Source of the DNA: Bostrychus sinensis
Lineage: Eukaryota; Chordata; Actinopteri; Gobiiformes; Eleotridae
Length of the DNA stretch: 64,000 bases
Assembly: GCA_020698575.1 (NCBI GenBank)
Contig: CM036255.1
Location: 14,929,501-14,993,500, forward strand
Direction: 5' to 3'
In this document: in pieces, positions 42,676-55,744 of the stretch
Numbering within the stretch: position 1 is the first letter of the stretch
How the letters are laid out: each line of letters begins with the position of its first letter
Made by a program: the position numbers and the translations under genes
The notes under the pieces: generated by a model
Databases searched by the model: none
Seen by the model: the letters and a program-made list of their open reading frames with translations, nothing else
Told to the model about the DNA's origin: nothing

Positions 42676-42679
42676 GTAG

Positions 42680-43673
42680 TAAGTATGAGCCCCCGCTGCC
42701 ACCCCCTAGCATTGTGATGAGCATGAAAGTGAGGAGGGAAGGACCCTAGGGCAGGCTCAGGACGTTCTGGAGAGGGGACATCTTGCAGCTGACCTGGAAA
42801 TGGTTGGCTGTGTCCCTTGAGTACCTGCAGGATATGCTGGCACACAGAGGTTTCTGAACTGGTGTTCTTTGCACTATTGTCACTGCATCTCTGTGGAATA
42901 AAAATGAGTTGGAAGAAACAGAAAAGTACATGAAAGCTTGTAGAAGTCACAAGGTCTTTACCAAGTGAACGATCTTTACGCAACAACCACACAAGATTAT
43001 GGAAGCTAGGTAAAATAGATTTGCAAATAGCACTAATCTTTACCAGGAGATTAGAATCCATTCTTTACAGCAAGTACCTCACATTTAGTTCATTTCTTAA
43101 GCCGACAGTTCATGGGGAGCCACAGATCGATATCGTGCTCACAACAAAAGACCAGACAGTCCAGTAGTGAAGCTGCTTAACAGCTCCACAAAGACCTGCA
43201 TGTTTGGGCTGGAAGGCAGGAGATCAATGGTGTAAAATAGAGAAGAATTAACAATGGTGGCAGAGCAAGGGGAGGACAGATGCTCTGACCTAGCGTGTGT
43301 AAGGTGACAGGGTGAAACCTGTTGCCCTGATAATCGCTCTACTGCAGCAAAATAAGGCTGTGATAAAGTAAATGCCCTCCTGAGTCTGTCTCAGGGAACA
43401 CTGTTCAACAACTGTGTGTGACTGTGTGCATGCAAACTCCACCTGTATTCATCAGACATAGAATATTTACTGCAAGCTGAAATGGGAGGTTTCTGTGTTT
43501 GTTTGGCCGCTGTGTTGCAATTCAGAAGGGGAGAGGATTTTTAGGAGTGATCACGCCTACTCGTCCATCTTCGGGGAAGTTGAGTCAGCTATTAAAGTAT
43601 GCATTTTCTTAGCGGTGGTTAAGCACATCTCTGTGTAAAGCATAACCAGGCGTAATTCTTAAAAACATATGAT
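42680..43673. other. Non-coding stretch
   Basis: Moderately GC-rich to about 42860, then AT-richer. A minus-strand open frame (42591-43061, 156 codons) has no recognisable domain and overlaps the candidate exon on the other strand; probably chance. Confidence 0.45.
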
Positions 43674-43681
43674 GTTATAAA

Positions 43682-44410
43682 TAGAGATGCACCGATACTG
43701 ATACCATGTCCAAGTACTCGCACTCGTATTCATAAAAGTGAGCCAATACCAGCAACTGATACCACTTTACTTGCTGTCACATGACAGTCACCTCTCAGCT
43801 GAGAAGTAAGAAACGTCTAGAAGGATTTTAAAGTCAACTATATAGAGATGAAAGCAAAGCTGACTCTTGATTCTTCTCAACCAGACATCCCAAATCATAG
43901 GCGAGTCCTAAAACTTAAGCACTGGCCATTTTGTTGTCCTTATCTTGTCCTAATTGTCTCGAAAATGATAAAGCGCCAAGTGCGGAGTCTGAAGCAATTG
44001 TGTGATAAAACACAAGGAGTACCGTTGCTAATTGTGTTAGCTGCTGTATGTCTTAGAGAATCTCTGCTGGCTTTGCTCAGATGCTCAATCTATTTTTAAA
44101 ATGCTTTTAGCAACTGAACAGTGAATAATCTAAGCTTTCCAATGAGGTATAACATGTACATATAGAGCAAAGTTTAACTGTGGTTAGTTGTGTTCAAACT
44201 ACTCTGTTGTAAAAATAACTTGGCAACGCAGAGCAGGGATAGATGGCAAAAAGACGACACGGTATGGCATGAATGAGATATAGTGGTGTAACTGTATAAA
44301 CTATAAAGTAACCCCTATATAAGTACTCGTATCGGTACTCAGTAAGTACCAGCAAGTACTCAAATGTACTAATATCGGTTTGAAAAAAAAGTGGTATTGG
44401 GGTATCCCTA
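43682..44410. mobile_element. hAT-type non-autonomous element (729 bp)
   Basis: Begins TAGAGATGCACCGATACTGA and ends GGTATTGGGGTATCCCTA, an inverted pair of the TAGRGATGCACCGATAC type common in fish. Both sides continue with matching 'tactcg' words (CAAGTACTCGCACTCG left; AAGTACTCGTATCGGTACTC right). The flanks GTTATAAA (43674-43681) and ATTGTAAA (44411-44418) agree at 6 of 8 positions, as expected of a decayed 8-bp duplication. No transposase frame is recognisable. Confidence 0.75.
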
Positions 44411-44604
44411 ATTGTAAAGTGGTGTTCTTTCCTCTCATTTAAAAAAAAATAACTGTGCCTCTTAGAAATATATATTACTACTATTACATTCTTACTACTA
44501 TTACATTCCCTCTACCAAGAAGCTTAGATTTTTTTCTGGTGTTGGTTGGCAAAAAGTAAATAGTAAAGGTAAATAGTTTTTTATTTTTTATTTTTATTTT
44601 TTTG

Positions 44605-44755
44605 GCAAAGGTCAGTGATGGGCCAAGGAGGATTGTGTGGGAACACCTTATGGATCCTTCTGAATTCCTTGGACTAAAAAAATCCACTGTGCCATTGTGA
44701 GATGGGGCCATGCCTTGGGGGATGTCTACACTCTGAGTGCACTCTGTTTGTCCTA
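44605..44755 (+). repeat. Dispersed repeat family, copy 6
   Basis: GGCAAAGGTCAGTGATGGGC, CAAGGAGGATTGTG, then CCATTGTGAGATGGGGCCAT and GGGGGATGTCTACACTCTGA: order as in the family, with its right-hand part better kept than elsewhere. Confidence 0.65.
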
Positions 44756-47700
44756 TGTAAAACATTTTTGTTCAGGTTTTTAGCATCAAAGTAAATTGAC
44801 GTCATGTATGTTAAGATGAGCATGTTTGAAATATCTTTGGTGTGAAAGCATACTTTTATGCTTTAATTTTAATATTTTTTAGCTTCAGAAGTTTGCTTTT
44901 CTCCAGATTTTACTCTAGGCTGCCTTTCTCTGTGCCTCCATTAGATTAACATTGATATTCATTAACACCTGATCGTGCTGTGCTTTAGGCCTGGCTTTTT
45001 GCCTCCATAGGAAATCAATTGTATTTTCATTTATCCAGTTGGGAGGGCCCAAGTTGCTTTGTAAGGTGCAGCAGTGATTAGCAAGCTAGTTAGGGCAGTA
45101 TACAGTGATGTTTAATTAAATGCCTTAGGACTCCTCAAACATCACAGCTGTGCTAATTGAGGCTAGTAGAGGTGTGTGACAGAAAATAATAAAAATAGAG
45201 ACTGAAAAGTGGTGGAAAAGGAATGATGAGATATATTAGATAAGACATGGTAAATCATGTCTATCATCTTCCGTACTTCCATTACTGATCAGGCAAAGGT
45301 GAAGGATGATGACAAGTTGGCCAATTTCCCCAAACTCCCAGTGGATGCCCTTGAAAGTGACAAATAGCCAGGTCAATTGTGTTGGGGTCACGGCCATTTG
45401 GTGGGAATGATCCACTTTATTTAGAACGGAAATCCATAAAGGGAGTTCATTCCCAATCTTGGCTGTCTTCATCCACATTCAATGAGGGATGGCCTGGATC
45501 CTCTGGGAAGCTTCCTAAACCATTCAGAATGAACATGCTCAGTGGTTACAGTATGTGACAGGTAGCGGGTGTATGTTAATTTATTTTTTTCAACTTGAGG
45601 GGCCATGACAACTACATTTCGAGTTGACTGCAATACAGGATTTTTTTTCTCATGTAGTGGCTCCACTGGAGGTCAATTGCAGGCCATTTCTAATGAAACC
45701 TGGAATGACTTTATTGGCGAATGATTAAATTCCTAGAACAGCATGAATTTCTAAGCAACCACCTGCATACCCCTCACTGAGTATCATCTGAATGCTGCTC
45801 TGAGTAAGGGTGGACAGTTTGGTCTGTTTTTTTACCAGTAGTGCTAAATCTAACGAACTCCGCTAACTTGCTTGATGTCGTAAAGATTCTAAATTTTCAC
45901 ATTTATTTTGTTAATTTTCACTCACCTGATTTCCTTTAGTTACTTAACTCGCTTCCTGCTCCTCCACTCACAGATTGGTTTCCCAATAATTAGTTGATGC
46001 CCTTCACCTCTTCACCTCCCAATAAGAATCCTTTGCTCACTCACCTTCACTCTGTGTTGATCCTTGCATGGGGTTGCCTGTTCTTGGAAAGACTTTTAGT
46101 TGTACACTTTATAATTCATAATTTTAATGGAGATCATCATTATTCACTTATTTGAGTTACTACCTTTTAATCTTATGTTTGTTATGTTTCAGATATATGC
46201 AGCATCCCATGTGTGTCATAAGCTTATCCTTCCACCATTTTTGTTAAATAAATAATTGAACTGTTCCTGATCCTCTGTTTTTTCATGCATTCTTACCAAT
46301 GCTCATGGGTGTAGAACCAATCCTCTGAACCAACCACCCCACACCTACAATATTACCTTTTAGTTTCTTACACTCAGCAATCATAATTTTATTTTGTAAT
46401 ATCAACAGTAACATAGATCACAAAAACATAACAAGATCAGAAAAAAATTGTTTCTTACTAGGTAACAGGACCACAAACTCCAACTAAGGTATTGCAGTTT
46501 ATAGAAATTTAAATGACTGCTGCCACAATAAGTGATGCGCATGCAGTTTATAACTATAATCATATAAGCCAATAATTTAAAATTTTCTTCCATGATGTGA
46601 ATGTACTTGCTCTTTTAGTCCATCTTTGAGTAAATACATATTCAAATATCTATTTCTGAAGAGGGGCAAGACAAACAAATTGAACGATTGAGGTGGAGTA
46701 GGGTCAGAACTCAGCCATGAAGAAGACAAACATTGGTTGCTTGTTGGGCGTGTTTTGGCGCACTGTCAGTGGAGACTATGAGCATATGAGATTTTTCTGG
46801 GCAGATGCAAGTGCGTGGGGGGATATGCATGTGAAGCACAGCCAGCTCCAGCCGTCCTGACACACTGAGATTAGGCGAGGAGAGGGGGTTTTCATAGAAC
46901 TGAGTCTCCCTGTGGCACTGCTGTGAAGAGCCACTGAGCAAAGGCAAGCAAGCAAACAGACAGAGGCACAAGGCTCTGGATGGCTGCTGGATGGAAGCAT
47001 GAGGGAGGTGAGGGAATTAAGAATATGACATGGGAAATGGCTCAAAGCGAGAAAGTTAGAGTGTACTGCGAAGTCTTTTTGTCTTCTACTGTACAAAGAC
47101 AGGTATGGGAGAGCAGCAGTCCTCCAAGACACCGGTAATGGGTTGTAGAAAGCTGACAGACCTCATTCTTTCTCTCAGTTTCTTTCTATCTGTGTTTTTT
47201 CTTTCTTCATACTATTTATCTAGCTCAGTTTCAGTGGGAGCAGGCAGCCGGGAGCCTTGATGTTGGGAAGAAGGAGGAAGTGAAGCCAGGTGTGCGAGAG
47301 CAACATGATGGGCCCCCAGGTTGGGCTGAGAGGTGACGGACGCACACTGAAGGATGTGACAAAAGAATGAGCTTCACTGCTAATGACTCCCACAGGGGAG
47401 ACCAGATGCTCAGTTTACCGAGACTCGCTACCATGTCGGACTGTCTTTCTGATATGATACAGTTTGCACATAAGCTTAGTAGAAGAAGTGGAGCTTACAT
47501 GCTTATTTTCTTCAGGCGGATCTGGTAAGGGCTTGGCTGTGCATCTCTTTGACATTGGTGCAAATTTCTACTATCCATATCCCATCTTGGTCAGCCATAT
47601 TTATGCTCTATGCCTGAAGCAACAAAAAAGGAACATGACCCCTTTATGCTGTGTCTTGGCATCCAGTAAAAAGAAATTTGTTTTCTGTGATTATTTTTTT

Positions 47701-50560
47701 AAGAATAGACAAACCAAAAAATCTCATGTACTGCTACATGCATACATAAGAAGTTATCTACATTATTTGATGAGGTGTCATCTTGATCAGTTTTATCTCT
47801 GAGATGCAGTTTTTAGGATTAGACGCAAGAGTGATGGGAACATCCTTCAACAAGGAGGGACTTAAAAAGGGGCTTATGATGACTGATGTCACTCTATTGA
47901 AGAGTATAGAGAGAATGCCTCTGTTCCATTGGAATAGAGTTTTGGTCTGTTTAAGCTTTAACAAAGGTATATTGTTAGTCTGTCTATATATCTGTCTTAA
48001 AGCTAAAGAGGTGTAGTGTTCATATTTGTATATTTCTGCTCTCTGGTAAATGCAGAAGTTTTGTGACAGTTGGTAGACCATTTTTTCTCTCTTTGTGGAA
48101 AATGCAAAAGCAAAAAAGCAAACAGACTGAAGACAATTGCAGGTTAACCTAGATTACCATATGTATAATACATATCTTTAAAACAGTACTGGAAAAACGC
48201 AGCCTTATTCATCTCATTCTGCTTGCATTTTTTCCTTCATGAATTCAATTTGCACTTTAGAGTCAGGAATACTGTAATAATTCATTCAGTAGCTTTTATG
48301 TCTCCATAAAACGGATGTTTTTGTACAATAAAGCTTAATCAAAAATACACTGGACATTTGTCATTTGATAGTGGGAAAAGATCCCTGAACATTAGAACAT
48401 AGAAGAAGGCTGCTTTATGGCAATGCATGTGGGCCCTCTAGTGTTAAGATGACTATTTTCACATTAGAGGTACATCAAATAACGGCAGTGAAAGCTCATT
48501 GCTTTTGTGGTGTGCAGTCTATCTGTATGTCTTCAGCATTTACACTCAGTCCCATTTAAATAATCTGAAATGTAATGTTCGCAAATGGAAACCGCTCATC
48601 ATTTATTTCAATTCATACAGCATTTGCAGATCACTTCAGAATGACCTGAAGTCATTGATGTTCGATATACAAATTACCAGCAGGTGACATTTGCCCACAT
48701 ATTTTTATAAGGGAATTTTCTTCACTTTCAAAGGCATAAAATCCTGAAGGCCTGGACTCTATCTGGTGAATAATGTGAAATTAAGTAGATGTGACATTTT
48801 AAAAGAGGCTTTAAAACCCAGGCATTGATCAAATCCACGGTGACATGCATCATAGCTAAGTTAATGGCTTTCTTGCTGAGACTTAAAGATTCACTATAGA
48901 CTCTGGGCATGTCTGAGGAAGCTGTCTGCATTCACATGTTCATTAAATTGATTCACATTTAGTTATTCAATGTCAAGTAATTTAGAGCAATAACCAAACA
49001 TATAGATTACAAATGACATGTAGCCCTGGAGCAAAGTGGCAGTTAAACATTTATCAAAAAACACTCTGGCTTTTTACTGACCCTGAAGCCTGTAATTATT
49101 CAAAATATTAGCTTCTGTTGACCTGAACTTGTGATGCGTGTGGCAGAAGTTAGCACAGGGCTGAGTCAGCTTATACAGCTTATCCAGCTTAATTGTTTGC
49201 TTGTCACCACCTTACCTTTTTTTTTTTTAATTATAGACATCTGCAAACAAAAGATTTTGCGTAAAAATGCAGCAATTTGTAGATACTTAAAATTAGTGGA
49301 TCTTAAAAACTGTGGAACCCAAAAGTTGTCTGGCAAAAAAAATTGAATGGGATTGCCAAACAAACAAAAGAAGTAATCTATGGTAGTCCATCTGCATTTA
49401 CTAAATCGGACCAGGAATATAATGAAACATTTTGCTAGGCCACATATGCATAAAATATATATTATATACATATTATTAGACAACTTAAATAAAGCAATTC
49501 CGAATGGTCACCTTTCTAAATGTGGGCTGTAACAATCACTGGTCTATATTGTATGGAGGCACAGATGATTATTAATGATTGTGTATGCAAATGACTAGCA
49601 CATAAGTTACAGTACATGCATCCCTTCACTGATTTACAGTCTGTCCTCTCGGGTTTAATGTGGTCACTTTAAATGAGTTGTAAAGTTGTAATTGATGTAT
49701 TTAACGAAAGGTCAGACTCTGGAGAATAGCTGAACAGGGCTGGACACAGACCATTTCACCTCTGAATGTCACTGCTGTTGGCATCATAATCAATCACTCT
49801 GAATACAGGAGAAAACGCCATAATGTGCTTTAGCGCTCTTAATAACATTAGAGAGCTCCAGGTGACATGGTCAAGCACGGTTCTGAAAGCGCCTTTAATT
49901 GTATTGTGTGCACCCTACTAGTTGTCAAGCTGTTTTGTCTGCTTTGTACTGTGTTACCATGCTAATTCAATTTCTGCTGGCAACCCATTGAAGAGTTGGC
50001 CAAAAGAACATAATTAGTGGCATGTCCAGACATCCTTCGTTGATTGGTTGGCTGTGGTCGAAAACATTTTGCATGCGTCCTAAGAAAATCTAATGAAAGA
50101 CAAAGAAGAAACAGATGAAGTAGAAAGCATGAGAGAGGTTGATCAGAGACAACCCCTGACTGTGAAATGTTTTGATGGTGCCTATTTTGAAAAGAGAAGC
50201 CCCCTGCATAGACTTAGTCTCCACCCATTGTGAAGCCTCTCACATAGCACTAAGCTGAGTTTACTCTGAGCACAGTTTGTCTGGCTTACCTCCTCACTGC
50301 GAGACTGTTTTCTTTGAGCTGCTGTGAGCTTTGCTGCCCACAAGCCCGTCCACTGAGACTGGGCCTCCTCTTTGCTTCTCCGGACCACTGCTGGCATCAG
50401 GACTCAGCTCTCAGTAGATGTGTACAGAGACACAACAGGGTACAATACCCCAACTCCCAACAGCAGTCACTGTAAGATTAATGAGTGTTGCAGTGTCTAC
50501 CAGCGACATGCTGGCTATCTAAATGTTGGACCACTGGAAAGATAACTTGGGGGATTCATG
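44756..50560. other. Longest repeat-poor stretch in the window, no gene recognised
   Basis: 5.8 kb in which I recognise no transposon ends and no convincing exon. 44890-45180 and 49640-49960 are complex, non-low-complexity sequences with ATTA-type words that could be conserved non-coding DNA. 46760-47460 is less AT-rich and has several short open frames, without any recognised domain. Confidence 0.45.
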
Positions 50561-50590
50561 TAAAAAAAAAACAAAAAAAAAAAAAAAAAC
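50559..50590. repeat. A-rich tract
   Basis: About 30 bases of A with a single C interruption each side; no retroposon body recognised next to it. Confidence 0.85.
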
Positions 50591-51712
50591 TTCAAACAAG
50601 GGGTCAGTTAAAGAACACATGGTTAGTTTTAATGTAATTTTTACCATTGTGACATTTCTATAAAGGCTTTGTGGCTCAGTAGACAACCAGTCCAGGACTG
50701 GCCACTGTTTTGTTTTTGTTTTTGTTTTTTTACCACTGTGAGGAAAGCCTGTGCCTTGTGAGAGATCTATGAAAAAAATAAGAAATGAGTCTTAGGAGTG
50801 AGTGGCGGGGTTGACATTTTACTTTCATTAGCATTTGTTGTGGAAATGCATTCCTGTCATCCCTTCACTCACTATATTTATAACAACTTGAGCCCATATG
50901 TTTGAAGAGATATTGTACAGTGGTTATGGACTCTGGTGCACTACATGATTCAAGCACGCAACAAGTAAACTTTTTAATTTCTGTACCTGAACATACAGTT
51001 GATTGGACAAACCACTCCTCTCCTCACATTTGTGGGATCTGTTCATCCACAATGTAATCACATTTTTTCACTGATGAGCTGCTTCATAAAATCCTTTGAT
51101 TATTTGTGTTTATTAGAGCTGGAATTGGTGGAGACAGCACTGAATGACAGCAGCATAATAATTTCTATCATATGGTATTAACATTACAAGTTTGTTGTAT
51201 CTTTTACACCTGCTAAGCACATGGTTGCAAATTAGGGGAAAAAATGAAGGACATTTTGTTTCCTCTGCATAGGTATCCTGGGTTCCCCTCCATCAAGGGC
51301 ATAATGGTGCGATCTGTCGACTGATAATGGTGGTGTGATCCACAGGTCGGCCGGCCCGGCGCCAGAGCAGAACTGCATCTCTCATGGCCCATTACAGCCT
51401 GCTTAATGACCACACTGATGACCCAAACTCTGTGTCAGGCTGTCCTCATTCTGCCTGTTTAAAACAACATTTCTCTCCCTGTGCGAAGGTCCGCTCACCC
51501 TGGCAGGTCAGACTGAACTAGGCTTCTTTGGATAGCTCTATCACTGCAGTCTAAACATATGACTCTGTTGAGCAATTAAAGGCAAAAAAGAACATATTAT
51601 CTTGTATAATTCCTAAAATTAAATGTATGAATTTGCATGTTCTTCTTATATTACCTGGGGTTCTTTGAAGAGATTATGTATTGATGGGGGAATTGGTGAA
51701 TCTTTAACTTCC

Positions 51713-51835
51713 CCTTATGAATGAATGTGAGCATGAATAGTATAGAACAGTAACAGCCCTGCAACTAAGTTGCCATTGTCCTCAGGTCCAAAGTAGTTAT
51801 AGGTTCCCACCATCTGCGATTCTCATAAGGACAAA
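51713..51835 (+). mobile_element. SINE/L2 3' tail fragment, diverged
   Basis: ATGAATGAATGTGAGCATGA, CAGCCCTGCAACTAAGTTGC, CATTGTCCTCAGGTCCAAAG and ATAGGTTCCCACCATCTGCG follow the order of the tail at 17560-17690. Confidence 0.6.
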
Positions 51836-52744
51836 TTTAAGTGATCACTTAATATATTTCCTGGTCAGCAATGTCATGCGTTTAAGGCAGGGATTTGGAA
51901 AATAGCCACCGCAATAAAAAAGAAGAACCGGCTGCCTCTGCACAACCCCTAAATTATTAGAAATTACATTTAGACAACATCTGGCCATGTTACTCCCCAA
52001 GAGTCTATAAAAATATGTTTACCATTACTTTCAGTGATGATGGTGGCTAGATGTGACAGTAATGAGACAACTTGTCCCATTTGGCTTTTCTGTTTGATAG
52101 TCAAGTCCCACCCTCAAGCACACAGCACACTGTTTAGAAGTGTATAAGGATTTTTTTTGTATGCTGTACTGTTAACTGGATCCATTTGCCACTGTAATAC
52201 TAATATATACAGTATGGCATCAAGCTGAAGTTTACCTTAAAGTTCTAGCTCTGAGATTAGCTGTAGACCAATCCAAATCAGCAATTAGTTTGCCTTGTTA
52301 AAAGTCATGCCTTGATGGTTCACTTTGGTTTCCTTTTTACTGTTGATGTTTTTGTTTGTTACATAATTTCTAATGCAACATGACAAATTCAGCACTAAAA
52401 TACATACTTTCTTTCTTTCTTCGGCAGCCATTAATTCAACAGCCTCAGGAGTCTCCCTCATTGGATTGTGCCAGTGTTATGTAATCAACTAAATATCTAT
52501 ATGAAGTTGCTTTTTCACTAATGAGTCCTATCACAACATGCTATACATTTCTTTCTCAAACCTAACAAAAAGATTGCATACTTTGCCTTTTAAACAAGTA
52601 TGCCGTCTCAGGAGGTATGCCGTTTCCTGTAAACTAGATGGGGTGTTTTCTTGGGTCTAATTACATTTGACATGAGCTTGTGTTATAGAAAGGAGAAGGA
52701 GGAAAAAATGTATTGGCTATATTATTATATTAATTACCATGCGA

Positions 52745-52800
52745 GCCACCAATTAACACTTGAAGAGCCGCATGCGGTCCCCGAGCCACACAATGAGTAT
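52745..52800. mobile_element. Short hAT-like fragment
   Basis: GAAGAGCCGCATGCGGTCCC followed by CGAGCCACAC resembles the inside end of a Charlie-type hAT; too short to delimit. Confidence 0.35.
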
Positions 52801-53803
52801 GACTGTGTTATAGTATAAAATGAGTATAAAATCCCTTTTTGTGATCTAGTTCCATAGACCTCTCATATTCTGACCTTAATAAAAATTAACCATAATTAAT
52901 TAAATTGATTAAATAATTAAATAAATTGATTATTCACTTGTTTCTAATGTTCCTAAATACTCTAAGCTCCACCCACTGTGGTTGGTGCCATGTTAATATC
53001 TAGCCATGCTGTACCCTGACTAGAGATGACTGATGATCTCTCTGAATGAGCAATACAGTTACAGCCATGGGGCATTCTGAGGACAGGGACGAGTCGCATG
53101 AGAGGGGGAGACGAATAGATCAGCTGGGACCAAATCTGGGGATCTTAATTTAGTGGGCCATAATTAAAAATCTGTTTGCCAGTTTCCCTTTCCCCGCTCC
53201 ACAGTCCCGCCTCCCCATGACAATTAAAGATTTAATCACCATCTGTAAAGGGGGCTGCACAGGAAGCTATGTCCTGACCCAAAACTTTAAATGCAAGATG
53301 ATGCTGTTGAGGGACGCTAGTCAAAGCAATGCAACAGTCCATTTTGAGCCAAATTTAAACCTCCTTTTGGATATTATCACTGATTAAACAAGACACAAGT
53401 GACAACATCAGCTATTATGTTTTCATTTGGGTATGTGCCATGGAACAGAAGCTTTCAGAAGCAGTCTGGCATACAAATATGAAAATAGAAAAGCAACCAT
53501 GGGATACTTGCATTCACTTTCGGCAAATATACTATAGTTAGTTGAGCTAAAATGTAACATCTGCATGAGCACATTTTGTCTATTCACTAGAATGCTCTCA
53601 AACAACCAGAATATCAAATATGCTTGTGTGGTGTGTGCCTGGTACACTGTGTTCCACATCCAGCTCTCACTTGTTTCTTTGTTAATGCATCTAGAGACTG
53701 TAAGGCAAACCGTGAGCCATAATATCAAACAAACACATTTCAACTGCTAGTGTAATGCTAGAAGTGGAGATTATGTTTGGGGGTTGTAATAGAAAGAGAA
53801 CAG

Positions 53804-53840
53804 CTTTTTTTTTTGCTTTTTTTTTTTTTTTTTTTTTTTT
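53804..53840. repeat. T-rich tract (T11 G C T24-type)
   Basis: Almost pure T over 37 bases, near the presumed left side of a truncated hAT fragment. Confidence 0.85.
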
Positions 53841-53859
53841 AATATAATCGCTACATTAA

Positions 53860-54186
53860 CTATTAAATACTAATAACATTATTTTTTTAGACTTTACCTA
53901 TTATGGAGAGAGAGCACTTTTCTATTAGCAGCAGACACTAGTTTTCCCCTAACATTGAGTCGAGCTGGAGTCGAGACGCTGGTCTTACAAAGCAAAGAAC
54001 AACACATTTTCAGTGGCAGCAATGCTTCCACTTAAACTCCCCTTTTATTAAACTGTTTTAAAATGCAACCAAAACTCACAACCCATTCCTATTACCCTTC
54101 CTATCTCCATTATTTGTTTAAATTATTATTGTTGTTGTATAAAAATGTAATCTTTTAATAATTTTTTGCCATATCGCCCAGTCCTA
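53860..54186. mobile_element. hAT 3'-end fragment, left limit uncertain
   Basis: Ends with TTTTTTGCCATATCGCCCAG then TCCTAG, the inverted form of the terminus at 31968 and 36765. The sequence before it (GAGTCGAGCTGGAGTCGAG and so on) has the texture of a hAT interior, but no left end is present. Confidence 0.5.
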
Positions 54187-54899
54187 GTTGCTTTTCTTTG
54201 TTGGAGATCTGTGTGATCTATTTAAAATTGAATTAAAGCTTAGAAATTCCCTTTTATTTATACTTTTGAGTATTGTAAAGTATTTGCATGGTTTCCTTTG
54301 GGGCACACTACATGATAAATTGCTGTTACCATGTGCTATTGTGTGACCCAGTTATTACATGATGTTTGCTTTGAAAATTGCTTTAAGATTTTCACTTTTC
54401 CTTCAGCAATTTTTAAGCAACAAAATGTCCTAGATAAAGCATCCAGTGAGACTTGGCAATATGGTGTAAGACATTCCCAAGTAAAGTGGGCATGCTCTGA
54501 TTGTGGTTAGAACCATTTCAGGTTGCAGTTTTTATTGCACAGTACTAGTTGAAGTCCTACCAAAAGCTTCGCCTGAAACTGGGATCAGTCAGAAAATCTT
54601 CTCCTAGAAAGTGGATTTGTGCGTCTTTTGGGTTTTGTCTTCTCCTCCCTGTATCTCTTCAGCTTGTGTGTGTTTTAGCTCATAGACATCCTTTATGGTA
54701 TATTACCTGAATGTCAATTGGACTGAGCAGCCTATAGTATATGGAACAATTGCTATGCTGCATGTTTTAGATGTGTTAGTTTGCATACAAGACAATACTT
54801 TATCTTATTACAACCTCCAGTTTTTTTTATTTTTTTATTTGGACAGTTTTGTAAAAGCTATTTCTTCCCTTATTAATCTATCATAAACTGAGCAGGTAA
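54187..54899. other. Non-coding stretch, no gene recognised
   Basis: AT-rich, unique-looking sequence between two transposon fragments. Confidence 0.5.
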
Positions 54900-55679
54900 A
54901 AGGTCTGGACTTGATTCCAGGTGATAAATTTGCATTTGAAAGCTGTTTCTGTGAACAACATGCAGTATCTCAATGGAAGAGAACCAGACCATCCTTAGGC
55001 TAGATTAAAAAAATAGTGAAAAAACCCTTCACAGCATTCACCTTAGTGAAGAAAACTCTCCAGGAAGTAGGTCTATCGGTGTCTATGTCCACCATAATGA
55101 GAAGAGAAAATACAAAGGCTTCACCATAAGGCGCAAACCAATAAGCCTCAACAATAGAAAGGACACATTAGACATGATCAAAAACACCTAAAGAAGCCAG
55201 CCCAGTCCTGGAACAGCATTCTTTGGGCAGAGACTCAAAACTGTAGCAGAATGATGGGCAGAGAAAAGTCTGGAGAAGGCTTGGAACTGCTCATGATCCA
55301 AAACACCTCATCTTCTCTAAAACATGGTGGAGCAGGGTGATGCATGAGCGTGTATGACTTCCAATGACACTGAGTCACTGGTGTTTATTGATGATGGGAC
55401 CGAAGACAGAAGCAGCTGAATGAATTCTGAAGTGGGATATGTCATGGTAATGTTCATCTGTCCAGTTACTCTTGAGCCCCTGAAAAAGGGGCAGCTCCAT
55501 ATTAAAGAGCAGTAATTCCTAAACCGTTTGTCCAATTTGGACATGAATATGCTCAAATTACAGCTAAGAGTCTGCACTTTAAGCACATATGAAATATATT
55601 CTGCGTCTTGACTGTGTTTTGGTTATGAGCTGAAAAAACGAAACTTGTCAGAGTCCAAATACTTATGGACCTAACTGTA
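54900..55679 (+). mobile_element. Tc1-like transposon copy, 5'-truncated and internally deleted
   Basis: In order: TTTGCATTTGAAAGCTGTTT (start region), GAAGAGAACCAGACCATCCT, ACTCTCCAGGAAGTAGGTCT, CACCTAAAGAAGCCAGCCCA, TGGAACAGCATTCTTTGGGC, GAGAAGGCTTGGAACTGCTC, TGTTTATTGATGATGGGACC. It then jumps at about 55437 to the 3' non-coding part (GAGCCCCTGAAAAAGGGGCA) and ends with CCAAATACTTATGGACCTAA...CTGTA, the terminal repeat of a known fish Tc1 group. The 5' terminal repeat is missing. Confidence 0.88.
54970..55437 (+). pseudogene. Tc1-like transposase relic
   Basis: Cut-and-paste transposase for a TA-target Tc1/mariner element. What remains covers the helix-turn-helix region to about the middle of the catalytic domain (the TTCTTTGG block, and a TGTTTATTGATGATG segment beyond it). 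Many small deletions break the frame, for example around GGGCAGAGACTCAAAACTG, where bases are missing. The second half of the catalytic domain is removed by the internal deletion near 55437. No open frame of useful length remains, so it is long dead. Confidence 0.75.
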
Positions 55680-55744
55680 TTTCTTACTCTGTGATATAGC
55701 CTGCTAGCTTTCATTTAATTTAATTAATAACCTTTAAGTTAAAG

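Larger units (their letters stand above)
50591..53803. other. Non-coding stretch with retroposon relics
   Basis: 51190-51560 and 53085-53290 stand out as GC-richer or ATTA-rich complex sequence. 52745-52800 carries a hAT-like AAGAGCCGCATGCGGTCC fragment. No gene recognised. Confidence 0.45.

Noticed and set aside
42591..43061. 156-codon open frame on the minus strand
   Set aside because: No recognisable domain and composition changes along its length; it overlaps a candidate exon on the other strand. Kept only as a note.
46776..47132. 118-codon minus-strand frame with a Ser/Cys/Leu-rich product
   Set aside because: No domain and an overlapping frame on the same strand of similar length; chance is likely.
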